A DNA stretch of 5,677 bases. Source: Fibrobacter sp. (GTDB lineage Bacteria; Fibrobacterota; Fibrobacteria; Fibrobacterales; Fibrobacteraceae). The DNA is taken from NCBI GenBank assembly GCA_017550445.1, contig JAFZOV010000132.1, positions 1 to 5,677 of the forward strand, written 5' to 3'. The translations under genes and the position numbers were made by a program. Shown piece after piece: positions 1 to 4,872 of this stretch (its first letter is position 1; each line of letters begins with the position of its first letter). Below the pieces are notes generated by a model. That model saw nothing but the letters and a program-made list of their open reading frames with translations. It ran no database searches and was not told the DNA's origin.

Positions 1-39
1 ACAAGCAGAATGTCAGCGGTTCGAATCCGTTATCGCCCA
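1..39 (+). tRNA. tRNA-Val, 3' part only (cut by the window edge)
   Basis: Only the 3' half is present. The T arm is clear: stem AGCGG (15-19), loop TTCGAAT (20-26), stem CCGTT (27-31). It is followed by the 3' acceptor strand ATCGCCC (32-38) and discriminator A39. Counting back through a 5-nt variable loop (10-14) and the 3' anticodon stem GCAGA (5-9), bases 1-4 (ACAA) are tRNA positions 35-38. The anticodon is therefore NAC, which reads GUN valine codons. The 3' half also resembles known bacterial tRNA-Val(TAC). The wobble base is outside the window. CCA is not encoded; the DNA reads CTA after the discriminator. It is the first of a Val-Asp pair, probably transcribed together. Confidence 0.85.
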
Positions 40-46
40 CTACCGA

Positions 47-62
47 AAATCGGAAACGATTT
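47..62 (+). other. Hairpin in the tRNA-Val/tRNA-Asp spacer
   Basis: AAATCG (47-52) and CGATTT (57-62) form a perfect 6-bp stem closed by a GAAA tetraloop (53-56). It ends exactly one base before the first base of tRNA-Asp. In a joint Val-Asp transcript it would separate the two tRNAs and could mark an RNase processing site. That role is inferred; only the base pairing is seen. Confidence 0.4.
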
Positions 63-138
63 GGGGTGGTAGCTCAATTTTGGTTAGAGCACCGGCCTGT
101 CACGCCGGAGGTTGCGAGTTCAAGCCTCGTCTATCCCG
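63..138 (+). tRNA. tRNA-Asp (anticodon GTC)
   Basis: A complete cloverleaf can be drawn. The acceptor stem is GGGGTGG (63-69) with CTATCCC (131-137), including two G-T wobbles. The D stem is GCTC/GAGC (72-75, 87-90). The anticodon stem is CCGGC/GCCGG (92-96, 104-108) around loop CTGTCAC, with anticodon GTC at 99-101. The T arm is GCGAG-TTCAAGC-CTCGT (114-130). The discriminator is G138, as usual for tRNA-Asp. CCA is not encoded (the next bases are CGA), so a CCA-adding enzyme is needed. It lies 23 bp after tRNA-Val and just before a strong terminator, so it is probably the last gene of the tRNA transcript. Confidence 0.97.
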
Positions 139-143
139 CGAAG

Positions 144-177
144 AAAGCCTCTCGAAAGAGAGGCTTTTTCGTTTTTT
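144..177 (+). terminator. Rho-independent terminator of the tRNA-Val/Asp unit, possibly bidirectional
   Basis: AAAGCCTCTC (144-153) pairs perfectly over 10 bp with GAGAGGCTTT (158-167) around a GAAA tetraloop. A T-rich tail follows (TTTTT, then CG, then TTTTTT to 177). It starts 5 bp after tRNA-Asp. On the minus strand the same hairpin is followed by TTTCTT, so it may also stop transcription of the convergent secreted-protease gene, which ends at 217 and has no better terminator of its own. Confidence 0.93.
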
Positions 178-216
178 GCCACATTGTCTTCCCCGGCTCC
201 GACCGAGGAGCTCCAT

Positions 217-1356
217 TTATTTGCTGAACAACACCATCCCGCGCCCGCGGCTTAGCGGTTGTTTGCGGACTGCGCGTCCCTTCAAGTCGAAGGTTCTCGT
301 AGGCAGGCGGAGCTGCTGGGGACGAACCAACTGACGGTCAAGCCGCTGAGTACCCGTGGAATCCCCGATGTCAGAAGAATCGGCTACAATCTCTTTGATT
401 TGCCAAATGAAATCATCAGACTGTTGTTTCGGGTTCTGCACTACAGTATTCTCCACCGACTGCAGATAATGCCCGCTCTTGTAGTTCTTGAGGTAGAATG
501 CATTTGGCGTATTGACCGGTGCGCCTTCAAACACATACCTCTGGTGAGCACCGCCATTGTAGCCATAAGTCGATGCCTTAACACCGGCCGCTGTAGATTC
601 GTTCGGAATATCGACCACGCGAGTGCCAAGCTGGATATAGTACGTAACGGGATTGTCGCCCACAGAGAAAATTTTCACGAAGGTTGCCGTATCCGAGCAG
701 TCCATCAGTTCCAGAGCGTTACTCGATGTAATGCCCATGCAATTCTTGGTACTGCCGAGGGACTTGATTCGCCCCTGCTTGTAAAACGCCACCTTGAACA
801 ATTGCTGGTAAATGGTTTCCACAAGAAGTACATGATTGATCAGATCCTGTTCGGACTTGGCTTCGCTTGCCTGGTTCAAGCCATAGGGCCATATGTGCTG
901 ATTGTCGCAATGAAGCTCCGCATTCGGGCCATCCATTTCGCGAAGCTTGGCCTGCACCTTTTCGTCTTGAAAAACCTTGATGTCTGTCGGGCAAGCCGCC
1001 CAATATTCCGATGTCGTTCCAATGCCAAGCGTATGCGCCATCTCATGCATTGCCGTCGGAACCACCATGTAGGCACGGTTTTCTCCAAAGCGCAAATCAC
1101 CGTTGCTACTCGCTTCGGCCGTAGGCACGCCTGGAGCGTAATATACGTTTATGTACTTGGAGAGGTTTGAATAAGTGTTGTAAAGCTTGACCGCAGAATC
1201 CATCACCGTCGTAATGCGCTGATAGGCATCCAACTCATCTTCAGTCGGATTGCTGGATTTATGCAGTGTATATTCAACGGTAGCAAAGGCACTCTGGGTG
1301 CAGAATGCCACCAAAGCCACACTAAAAATTGAACGCGGGATTCGCCAAAAACTCAT
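217..1356 (-). CDS. Secreted putative zinc metallopeptidase with ricin-like lectin domain
   Basis: This 379-residue protein has a clear Sec signal peptide: basic N-terminus, hydrophobic residues about 10-20, likely cleavage after Ala25 (AFA). The catalytic-type motif is H104-E-M-A-H108 in HEMAHTLGIG, the zinc-binding HEXXH signature. The usual metzincin third ligand in HEXXHxxGxxH/D is replaced by Thr114. A distal, Cys-flanked HIWPYGLN segment (about 154-161) looks conserved and might supply the missing ligand. Residues about 190-322 resemble a ricin-type beta-trefoil or carbohydrate-binding module (for example FYLKNYKSGHYLQS near 287-300). A linker and a basic tail (353-379, TRTFDLKGRAV...) recall C-terminal sorting tails of FCB bacteria. 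The start is supported by GGAG five bases upstream. A role in degrading or binding extracellular glycoprotein or plant cell wall is inference; the substrate is unknown and proteolytic activity is unproven. Confidence 0.8.
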   Translation of the reverse strand: MSFWRIPRSIFSVALVAFCTQSAFATVEYTLHKSSNPTEDELDAYQRITTVMDSAVKLYNTYSNLSKYINVYYAPGVPTAEASSNGDLRFGENRAYMVVPTAMHEMAHTLGIGTTSEYWAACPTDIKVFQDEKVQAKLREMDGPNAELHCDNQHIWPYGLNQASEAKSEQDLINHVLLVETIYQQLFKVAFYKQGRIKSLGSTKNCMGITSSNALELMDCSDTATFVKIFSVGDNPVTYYIQLGTRVVDIPNESTAAGVKASTYGYNGGAHQRYVFEGAPVNTPNAFYLKNYKSGHYLQSVENTVVQNPKQQSDDFIWQIKEIVADSSDIGDSTGTQRLDRQLVRPQQLRLPTRTFDLKGRAVRKQPLSRGRGMVLFSK

Positions 1357-1361
1357 ATCAA

Positions 1362-1403
1362 CTCCAATCCAATCACCAGAGTAAATCTATAATCAGATTG
1401 GAG
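1362..1403 (-). promoter_or_regulatory. Inverted repeat around the protease promoter region and SD
   Basis: CTCCAATC (1362-1369) and GATTGGAG (1396-1403) are perfect 8-bp inverted repeats 26 bp apart, just upstream of the protease start at 1356. On the coding (minus) strand the proximal arm contains the SD (GGAG) and overlaps a tandem ATTGG-ATTGG. Between the arms lies an AT-rich TATAGATTTA (within 1383-1391) that could be a -10 region; no convincing -35 is seen. The repeat could be a regulator site flanking the promoter. Alternatively, in read-through transcripts from prfC, it could form a hairpin that hides the SD. Both roles are inferred. Confidence 0.4.
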
Positions 1404-1425
1404 CGTATGCAAGTAAAATTTTGAA

Positions 1426-2991
1426 CTAACCCTGAGAAGTTTCAGCAAACTTCAGGTTTTCGTAGTTCTTGATGGCGAGATTCAAACGGTATTCGTTCGG
1501 GAACAGGCACACGAGGTTACGTTCCTTGTCCATCATGCAGTCCATGGCATATTCTTCGGCGAACTTGGCCACATCCTTTTCGGGGCCAGACACCCAGCGA
1601 ATGCCGTGAGCAGGCACGCGGTCCAGGGACACGTCGGCACCGTATTCGCTCTGCAGGCGGAACTTGAGCACGTCGAACTGCAACTCACCCACCACGCCAA
1701 TCACAGGGACGGCGGACTTGAGGGGTTCATACAACTGGGTTGCACCTTCTTCAGAAAGTTCGGCAAGGCCCTTGGCCATCTGCTTAGACTTCAGCGGATT
1801 CAGCAAAGTCACGCGGGCAAAGTGTTCCGGAGCAAAGTCAGGAATGCCGGTGAAGTTCACCTTTTCGCCGTCGGTCAAGGTATCGCCAATGCGGAACAGG
1901 CCCGGGTCGTTAATACCCACGATATCGCCAGCCCAAGCGTGGTCAATCACTTCCTTATCCTTCGCGAGGAAGGCGGTCGGTGCAGCCAGGCGGATTTCGC
2001 GGCCGGTACGCACGTGGAAGACCTTTTCGCCACGGGTAAAGCTGCCCGAGCAAATGCGCAGGAATGCCGTACGGTCGCGGTGCTTGGGGTCCATGTTGGC
2101 CTGAATCTTGAACACGAAGGCGCTGAAGGCTTCTTCGTCAGGAGCAACCGGGCGCTTGTCAGTTTCGCGGACCATCGGAGGGGGCGCAAGCTTTGCAAAA
2201 GCGTTCAGCAGCTGACGCACGCCGAAGTTGTTCACGGCAGAACCGAAGAACACGGGGCACATCTCCCCCTTCAGGAACTTTTCGTGGTCAAAGGGATCCA
2301 TGGCTCCGGTGACCATTTCATATTCTTCCTTGAACTGGGCGACCCAGTTTTCGCCACACATCTCGACCAGGCGCGGATCGTCCGGGCCTTCCATCTGGAT
2401 GATTTCCTGATGGCCTTCTTCTTTATTAAAGGTATGGAAGGTATTTTCGGCGATGGAATACACTCCCTTGAAGAGCTTACCCACGCCAATGGGGAGCGTA
2501 AAGGGAGCCACCTTGATTTTCAAGATGCTTTCGATTTCGTCCAGCAAATCCAGCACATGGCGGCCATCCAAGTCCATCTTGTTGATGAACGTGATGATGG
2601 GCGTATGGCGCATGCGGCACACATCCATGAGCTTGATGGTCTGCTTTTCCACACCGTTCACGCTATCGATAAGCACGAGGGCGGCGTCAACGGCAGTCAG
2701 GGCGCGGTAGGTGTCTTCGCAGAAGTCCTGGTGCCCCGGGGTATCCACCAGGTTGAACATGCAACCTTCGAAGGGGAAATTCAGCACAGAACTGGAAACC
2801 GAAATACCACGTTGCTGTTCAATCTTCATCCAGTCACTCACCGTATAGCTACGGTTGGCCTTGGCGCGAACGTGACCCGCCTCGCGGATGACGTTTCCGT
2901 ACCACAGGAACTTTTCGGTGATGGTGGTCTTACCTGCGTCAGGGTGGCTGACAATGGCAAAGGTGCGGCGTTTTTCGATTTCTGCGTTCAT
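1426..2991 (-). CDS. prfC: Peptide chain release factor 3 (RF3), translational GTPase
   Basis: This 521-residue protein is full length for RF3 (E. coli about 529). RF3 is a cytoplasmic GTPase that recycles RF1 and RF2 from the ribosome after peptide release. The GTPase motifs are all in place: G1 SHPDAGKT (15-22), G2/switch I RGISV (61-65), G3 DTPGH (83-87), G4 NKMD (137-140) and G5 GSA (250-252). RF3-type beta-barrel domains follow (about 285-390), then the C-terminal domain with VVGELQFDVLKFRL (about 433-446). The ATG at 2991 is chosen because the protein begins MNAEIEKRRTFAIVSHPDAGK as in homologues. The reading frame continues upstream 56 codons, but that stretch crosses the tRNA-Lys gene and its terminator. 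There is no good SD, only a weak CGGA. It appears to be monocistronic, with the gene downstream 69 bp away. Confidence 0.97.
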   Translation of the reverse strand: MNAEIEKRRTFAIVSHPDAGKTTITEKFLWYGNVIREAGHVRAKANRSYTVSDWMKIEQQRGISVSSSVLNFPFEGCMFNLVDTPGHQDFCEDTYRALTAVDAALVLIDSVNGVEKQTIKLMDVCRMRHTPIITFINKMDLDGRHVLDLLDEIESILKIKVAPFTLPIGVGKLFKGVYSIAENTFHTFNKEEGHQEIIQMEGPDDPRLVEMCGENWVAQFKEEYEMVTGAMDPFDHEKFLKGEMCPVFFGSAVNNFGVRQLLNAFAKLAPPPMVRETDKRPVAPDEEAFSAFVFKIQANMDPKHRDRTAFLRICSGSFTRGEKVFHVRTGREIRLAAPTAFLAKDKEVIDHAWAGDIVGINDPGLFRIGDTLTDGEKVNFTGIPDFAPEHFARVTLLNPLKSKQMAKGLAELSEEGATQLYEPLKSAVPVIGVVGELQFDVLKFRLQSEYGADVSLDRVPAHGIRWVSGPEKDVAKFAEEYAMDCMMDKERNLVCLFPNEYRLNLAIKNYENLKFAETSQG

Positions 2992-3014
2992 GATTAATCC
3001 GTTTTTTACGGCGG

Positions 3015-3044
3015 CAAATATAGATTTTTTAGACGAAAGACAAA
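3015..3044 (-). promoter_or_regulatory. Putative prfC promoter
   Basis: On the minus strand TATATTTG (3022 to 3015) lies 23 bp before the prfC ATG and 47 bp downstream of the tRNA-Lys terminator, where a prfC promoter must be. It fits both a sigma70-like -10 (TATATT) and the Bacteroidetes-type -7 motif TAnnTTTG. A TTTG (3044 to 3041) lies 18 bp upstream, close to the spacing of the Bacteroidetes -33 element, and falls inside the degenerate repeat at 3029-3059. No start site has been mapped, so this is a prediction. Confidence 0.45.
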
Positions 3045-3059
3045 AGACGAGGAACGAGA
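3029..3059. repeat. Degenerate copy of the AGACGAAAGACGAG repeat
   Basis: TTAGACGAAAGAC (3029-3041) is identical over 13 bp to 3755-3767 at one end of the larger repeat near rlmH. It is followed by a drifted continuation (AAAAGACGAGGAACGAGA). The two copies are about 700 bp apart and share orientation. It sits between the tRNA-Lys terminator and prfC and seems to be a remnant or half-copy of a dispersed intergenic repeat. Confidence 0.6.
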
Positions 3060-3068
3060 TAAATGCAC

Positions 3069-3097
3069 AAAAAAACCGCCTCGGGGTGAGACGGTTT
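3069..3097 (-). terminator. Rho-independent terminator of tRNA-Lys
   Basis: On the minus strand AAACCGTCTC (3097 to 3088) pairs with GAGGCGGTTT (3082 to 3073) over 10 bp with one G-U pair, around a 5-nt loop, and runs into seven Ts (3075 to 3069). The stem begins five bases after the discriminator of tRNA-Lys, so it ends that transcript and insulates prfC. Confidence 0.93.
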
Positions 3098-3101
3098 CTA
3101 G

Positions 3102-3174
<73 letters not shown>

Positions 3175-3196
3175 ATAGTCGCTTAGGACGCGCACA

Positions 3197-3225
3197 ATAA
3201 TAGAATTAAAATGGAGCCCTGTCAA
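3197..3225 (-). promoter_or_regulatory. Sigma70-type promoter of tRNA-Lys
   Basis: On the minus strand there is a perfect -35 TTGACA (3225 to 3220), a 17-bp spacer and a -10 TATTAT (3202 to 3197), giving a start near 3190 and a leader of about 15 nt. The bases after the -10 are GC-rich (TGTGCGCG), the kind of discriminator linked to stringent control of stable RNA genes. AT-rich runs at about 3236-3255 (roughly -46 to -65) could act as an UP element. The motifs are seen; the regulation is inferred from stable-RNA promoters in general. Confidence 0.92.
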
Positions 3226-3236
3226 GGGGTGAAAAC

Positions 3237-3257
3237 GCATTTTTTCAAAAAAATTGC
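3237..3257. other. AT-rich palindrome between rlmH and tRNA-Lys
   Basis: GCA-TTTTTT (3237-3245) and AAAAAAA-TTGC (3247-3257) form a nearly perfect inverted repeat around a single C. It sits 33 bp past the rlmH stop and just upstream of the tRNA-Lys -35 box. It may be a weak stop for rlmH transcription, part of an UP element, or simply bent DNA. The stem has almost no GC pairs, so a standard terminator is unlikely. Confidence 0.3.
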
Positions 3258-3290
3258 CGAATTTCAGCGCCACGCGCAAACGGCCACAGA

Positions 3291-3752
3291 TTACCGGTGG
3301 TGATACGGATGATTCTGCATCACCATCTGCACGCGGTAAAGCTGTTCCGCAAAAAGAACGCGGGCGTGGTCATGGGTAAAGGTTAAGGGAGAAAGCGACA
3401 AGAGCAAGTCCGCCGTCTTTTTCAGGTTTTCGTCAATGCCGTAAGCCGACCCAATCAAAAAGACAATGTTGCCCGGAAAACGGTCGCGCAAGGTGTCCGA
3501 AAGTTTCACCGTATCCATGAGCTTGCCTTCTTCAGATAAAATCACGCGGCGGTATTCCGACTTCGGAAATTTCTTGTCAAAAAGTGTCGCTTCTTGGGCG
3601 AGGGCCTGCAGGCGGTCGTCAATTTTAGATTCCTTGAGCTCCACCACCTCCAGCGGGAACATTCCCCCACGCAGGCGCTTGACGTACTTGTCCACCTCGT
3701 CGGCAATGAACGGCGAGCCAGCCTTACCAAATACTGCAAGAACCCATTTCAT
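3291..3752 (-). CDS. rlmH: 23S rRNA pseudouridine-1915 N3-methyltransferase RlmH
   Basis: This 153-residue protein has the normal length for RlmH (about 155). RlmH is a SPOUT-class, SAM-dependent enzyme that methylates pseudouridine 1915 in helix 69 of 23S rRNA on the assembled 70S ribosome. The SAM-binding knot is visible as IVFLIGSAYGID (96-107), followed by the signature LSLSPLTFTHDHARVLFAEQLYR (118-140) and the C-terminal PYHHR (149-153) that reaches the substrate. Compared with common homologues, the usual P/F-H-L-x-R segment reads FTHDHAR here, still with the key His and Arg. The ATG at 3752 gives the expected N-terminus MKWVLAVFGK. There is no SD: the bases upstream are the tandem repeat that begins only 4 bp before the ATG. 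The next gene upstream is a same-strand phosphoesterase 144 bp away. Confidence 0.95.
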   Translation of the reverse strand: MKWVLAVFGKAGSPFIADEVDKYVKRLRGGMFPLEVVELKESKIDDRLQALAQEATLFDKKFPKSEYRRVILSEEGKLMDTVKLSDTLRDRFPGNIVFLIGSAYGIDENLKKTADLLLSLSPLTFTHDHARVLFAEQLYRVQMVMQNHPYHHR

Positions 3753-3756
3753 TGTT

Positions 3757-3893
3757 AGACGAAAGACGAGAGACGAAAGACGAGAGATTGTGTAAAATTC
3801 TTATTGAGCAACTCTATTGATTCTGAACTAAAACTTATCATTTATTCCTCTCTCGTCTCTAGTCTGTAGCCGCGAAGCGGCGTTCTCTCGTCT
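3757..3893. repeat. About 137-bp intergenic repeat bounded by inverted repeats
   Basis: The left end holds two perfect tandem copies of AGACGAAAGACGAG (3757-3770, 3771-3784) plus AGA, so AGACGAGAGA occurs at 3764-3773 and 3778-3787. The right end holds its reverse complement TCTCTCGTCT twice (3849-3858, 3884-3893), bracketing a GCCGC-GAA-GCGGC hairpin (3869-3881). Between them is an AT-rich core of about 60 bp with no ORF. The element almost exactly fills the gap between two same-strand genes, 4 bp from the rlmH start and 3 bp from the phosphoesterase stop. A partial relative lies at 3029-3059. It could be a MITE/REP-like mobile repeat, an RNA structure between the two genes, or a recombination site. 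I do not recognise a named family. Confidence 0.7.
3869..3881 (-). other. GC-rich hairpin just after the phosphoesterase stop
   Basis: GCCGC (3869-3873) and GCGGC (3877-3881) form a 5-bp all-GC stem with a three-base loop, starting 15 bp past the phosphoesterase stop on the minus strand. No T-run follows (TACAGAC), so it is not a standard terminator. It could stabilise the mRNA 3' end or be a recognition hairpin of the surrounding repeat, as in REP elements. Confidence 0.45.
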
Positions 3894-3896
3894 ATT

Positions 3897-4625
3897 TTAC
3901 CTTCCTACGCTCAATCGATCAATGAGGAAACTCGGCATGCCGGCCTTTTTCATGCGTTCCTGGGTCTGGTACACATCGTAGTCTACGCGAATCAGGCGCA
4001 CGCACTTGGTCTCGGTATCCAGCAAGCACCAGCAAGAGCGCGGATCGCGGTCGCGGGGCTGGCCTACGCTGCCCACATTCACCAGCAGTCGTTCCGTATC
4101 TTCGATTCGGTATTCGTATTCGTCCAGAATCTTCGGAATGGCATTGGGGCGGCTAGCAACGATTACCGGGCTGTGGGTATGGCCCACAAAGCAGTAACGG
4201 CCCTTAAAATGTTCAAAAGCGTCGAGGGCGTCTTCCAGTTCGGTCACGTACACCCAGTCGGCAGGCGAAAGGGGCGAAGCGTGCACAAAGCAAATATCGT
4301 TTTCTTCGCAAATGTACGGGAGCGTCCTCAAGTACGAGACGGATTCGTCAGACAAATGATTCTGTGTCCATTCAATCGCCTGCTTGGCATAGGGGTTGAA
4401 CCCCGCGCTGGATTCGTGCTTAATAGCCACACTGTCATGGTTACCGATAATGCAAATATCCATATTCTCGCGAGCAAGACGAACGCATTCGTCCGGATCA
4501 GCGCCGTAACCCACTAAATCACCAAGGCAAACTTTCCTATCGACATTGTTGTCTTTCATAGAAGCAATAACCGCTTCAAAGGCAACCGCATTCGAATGGA
4601 TATCAGAGCAAATTCCGTAAAGCAT
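3897..4625 (-). CDS. Calcineurin-like metallophosphoesterase (YfcE/MJ0936-like)
   Basis: This 242-residue protein has the full set of metal-binding motifs of the calcineurin-like superfamily: SDIHSN (7-12; D8, H10), GDLVGYG (35-41; D36), GNHD (61-64; N62, H63), H115 in VHAS, and GHTH (148-151). A NVGSVGQPRD segment (183-192) is typical of the compact single-domain Metallophos_2 group. There is no signal peptide, so it should be cytoplasmic and hydrolyse a phosphodiester or phosphomonoester with two metal ions. The substrate cannot be read from sequence. The ATG at 4625 directly precedes the first beta strand (LYGICSDIH), so the start is firm. There is no SD, and a TATATT lies only 6 bp upstream, which suggests a leaderless or nearly leaderless mRNA. 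The repeat separates it from rlmH downstream. Confidence 0.9.
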   Translation of the reverse strand: MLYGICSDIHSNAVAFEAVIASMKDNNVDRKVCLGDLVGYGADPDECVRLARENMDICIIGNHDSVAIKHESSAGFNPYAKQAIEWTQNHLSDESVSYLRTLPYICEENDICFVHASPLSPADWVYVTELEDALDAFEHFKGRYCFVGHTHSPVIVASRPNAIPKILDEYEYRIEDTERLLVNVGSVGQPRDRDPRSCWCLLDTETKCVRLIRVDYDVYQTQERMKKAGMPSFLIDRLSVGR

Positions 4626-4631
4626 GGCTGT

Positions 4632-4661
4632 AATATAGTAATAAAACGTGTTTTGCTTTAA
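4632..4661 (-). promoter_or_regulatory. Putative phosphoesterase promoter with internal palindrome
   Basis: On the minus strand TATATT (4637 to 4632) is a good -10, with a weak -35 TTAAAG (4661 to 4656) at 18-bp spacing. The predicted start is at or within a base or two of the ATG at 4625. The spacer contains the near-perfect palindrome AAAACGTGTTTT (4643-4654; arms AAAAC/GTTTT), placed where a repressor would block RNA polymerase. No start site has been mapped. Confidence 0.4.
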
Positions 4662-4838
4662 TACAAAAATAATATGGATCGCGCTGCACCCGCAATCAAG
4701 CGCCCTGCACGCCGTTATAAAAATTTTACAGTCGAAAAAGGTATACGAAGAGCCGAAAAAAGCGTGTATATATATGAATAGGGATTCCCTCTATTCGCCC
4801 ACGAAAGGCTTTTTCGAAAAACAATTGCACAAAATGTA
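4662..4838. other. AT-rich intergenic region between divergent genes, no gene seen
   Basis: This stretch separates the minus-strand phosphoesterase from the plus-strand toxin-antitoxin module. It holds a GC-rich patch with the loosely repeated GCGCTGCACC and GCCCTGCACG (4681-4712). It also holds an inverted repeat GAATAGGG/CCCTCTATTC (4776-4796, 8 bp with one G-T) and a perfect 12-bp palindrome TTTTTCGAAAAA (4810-4821). A short open frame here (4648-4842) has no SD and no protein-like features. None of these structures is followed by a T-run. Confidence 0.45.
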
Positions 4839-4867
4839 TTGACCTTTTGTACATACAAATATATATT
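4839..4867 (+). promoter_or_regulatory. Promoter of the toxin-antitoxin operon
   Basis: TTGACC (4839-4844) matches the -35 consensus at 5 of 6 bases, and TATATT (4862-4867) matches the -10 at 5 of 6. They are separated by exactly 17 bp. The predicted transcription start is 4873-4875, at the ATG of the toxin gene, so the first cistron would be leaderless. This fits the absence of an SD before that ATG. Confidence 0.75.
4846..4859. promoter_or_regulatory. Operator-like palindrome in the TA promoter
   Basis: TTTGTA-CA-TACAAA is an inverted repeat with perfect 6-bp arms, lying wholly between the -35 and -10 boxes of the TA promoter. Ribbon-helix-helix antitoxins typically bind short palindromes overlapping their own promoter, so this is the best candidate for the autoregulatory site. 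Binding is inferred. Confidence 0.55.
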
Positions 4868-4872
4868 TATCT

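Noticed and set aside
196..211. GCTCC/GGAGC hairpin just past the protease stop as a terminator
   Set aside because: The stem is only 5 bp and no T-run follows on the minus strand; the bidirectional hairpin at 144-167 is a better candidate.
80..334. Plus-strand open frame crossing tRNA-Asp and its terminator
   Set aside because: It begins inside the tRNA and runs through the hairpin, so it cannot be a real gene.
259..1170. Plus-strand 303-codon open frame opposite the secreted protease
   Set aside because: The minus-strand frame has a signal peptide, HEXXH motif, lectin-like domain and SD; the plus frame shows none of these.
1606..2997. Long plus-strand open frame opposite prfC
   Set aside because: It is antisense to a certain gene, has no SD or domain, and its composition is that of a shadow of GC-rich codon positions.
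3757..3893. CRISPR array
   Set aside because: The repeats are short, in tandem or inverted, without regular unique spacers, and there are no cas genes nearby.
4776..4796. Inverted repeat as a terminator
   Set aside because: It has no following T-run on either strand and no gene ends next to it.
4648..4842. 64-codon open frame upstream of the toxin-antitoxin module
   Set aside because: No SD, AT-rich random-looking protein, and it runs into the -35 box of the TA promoter.
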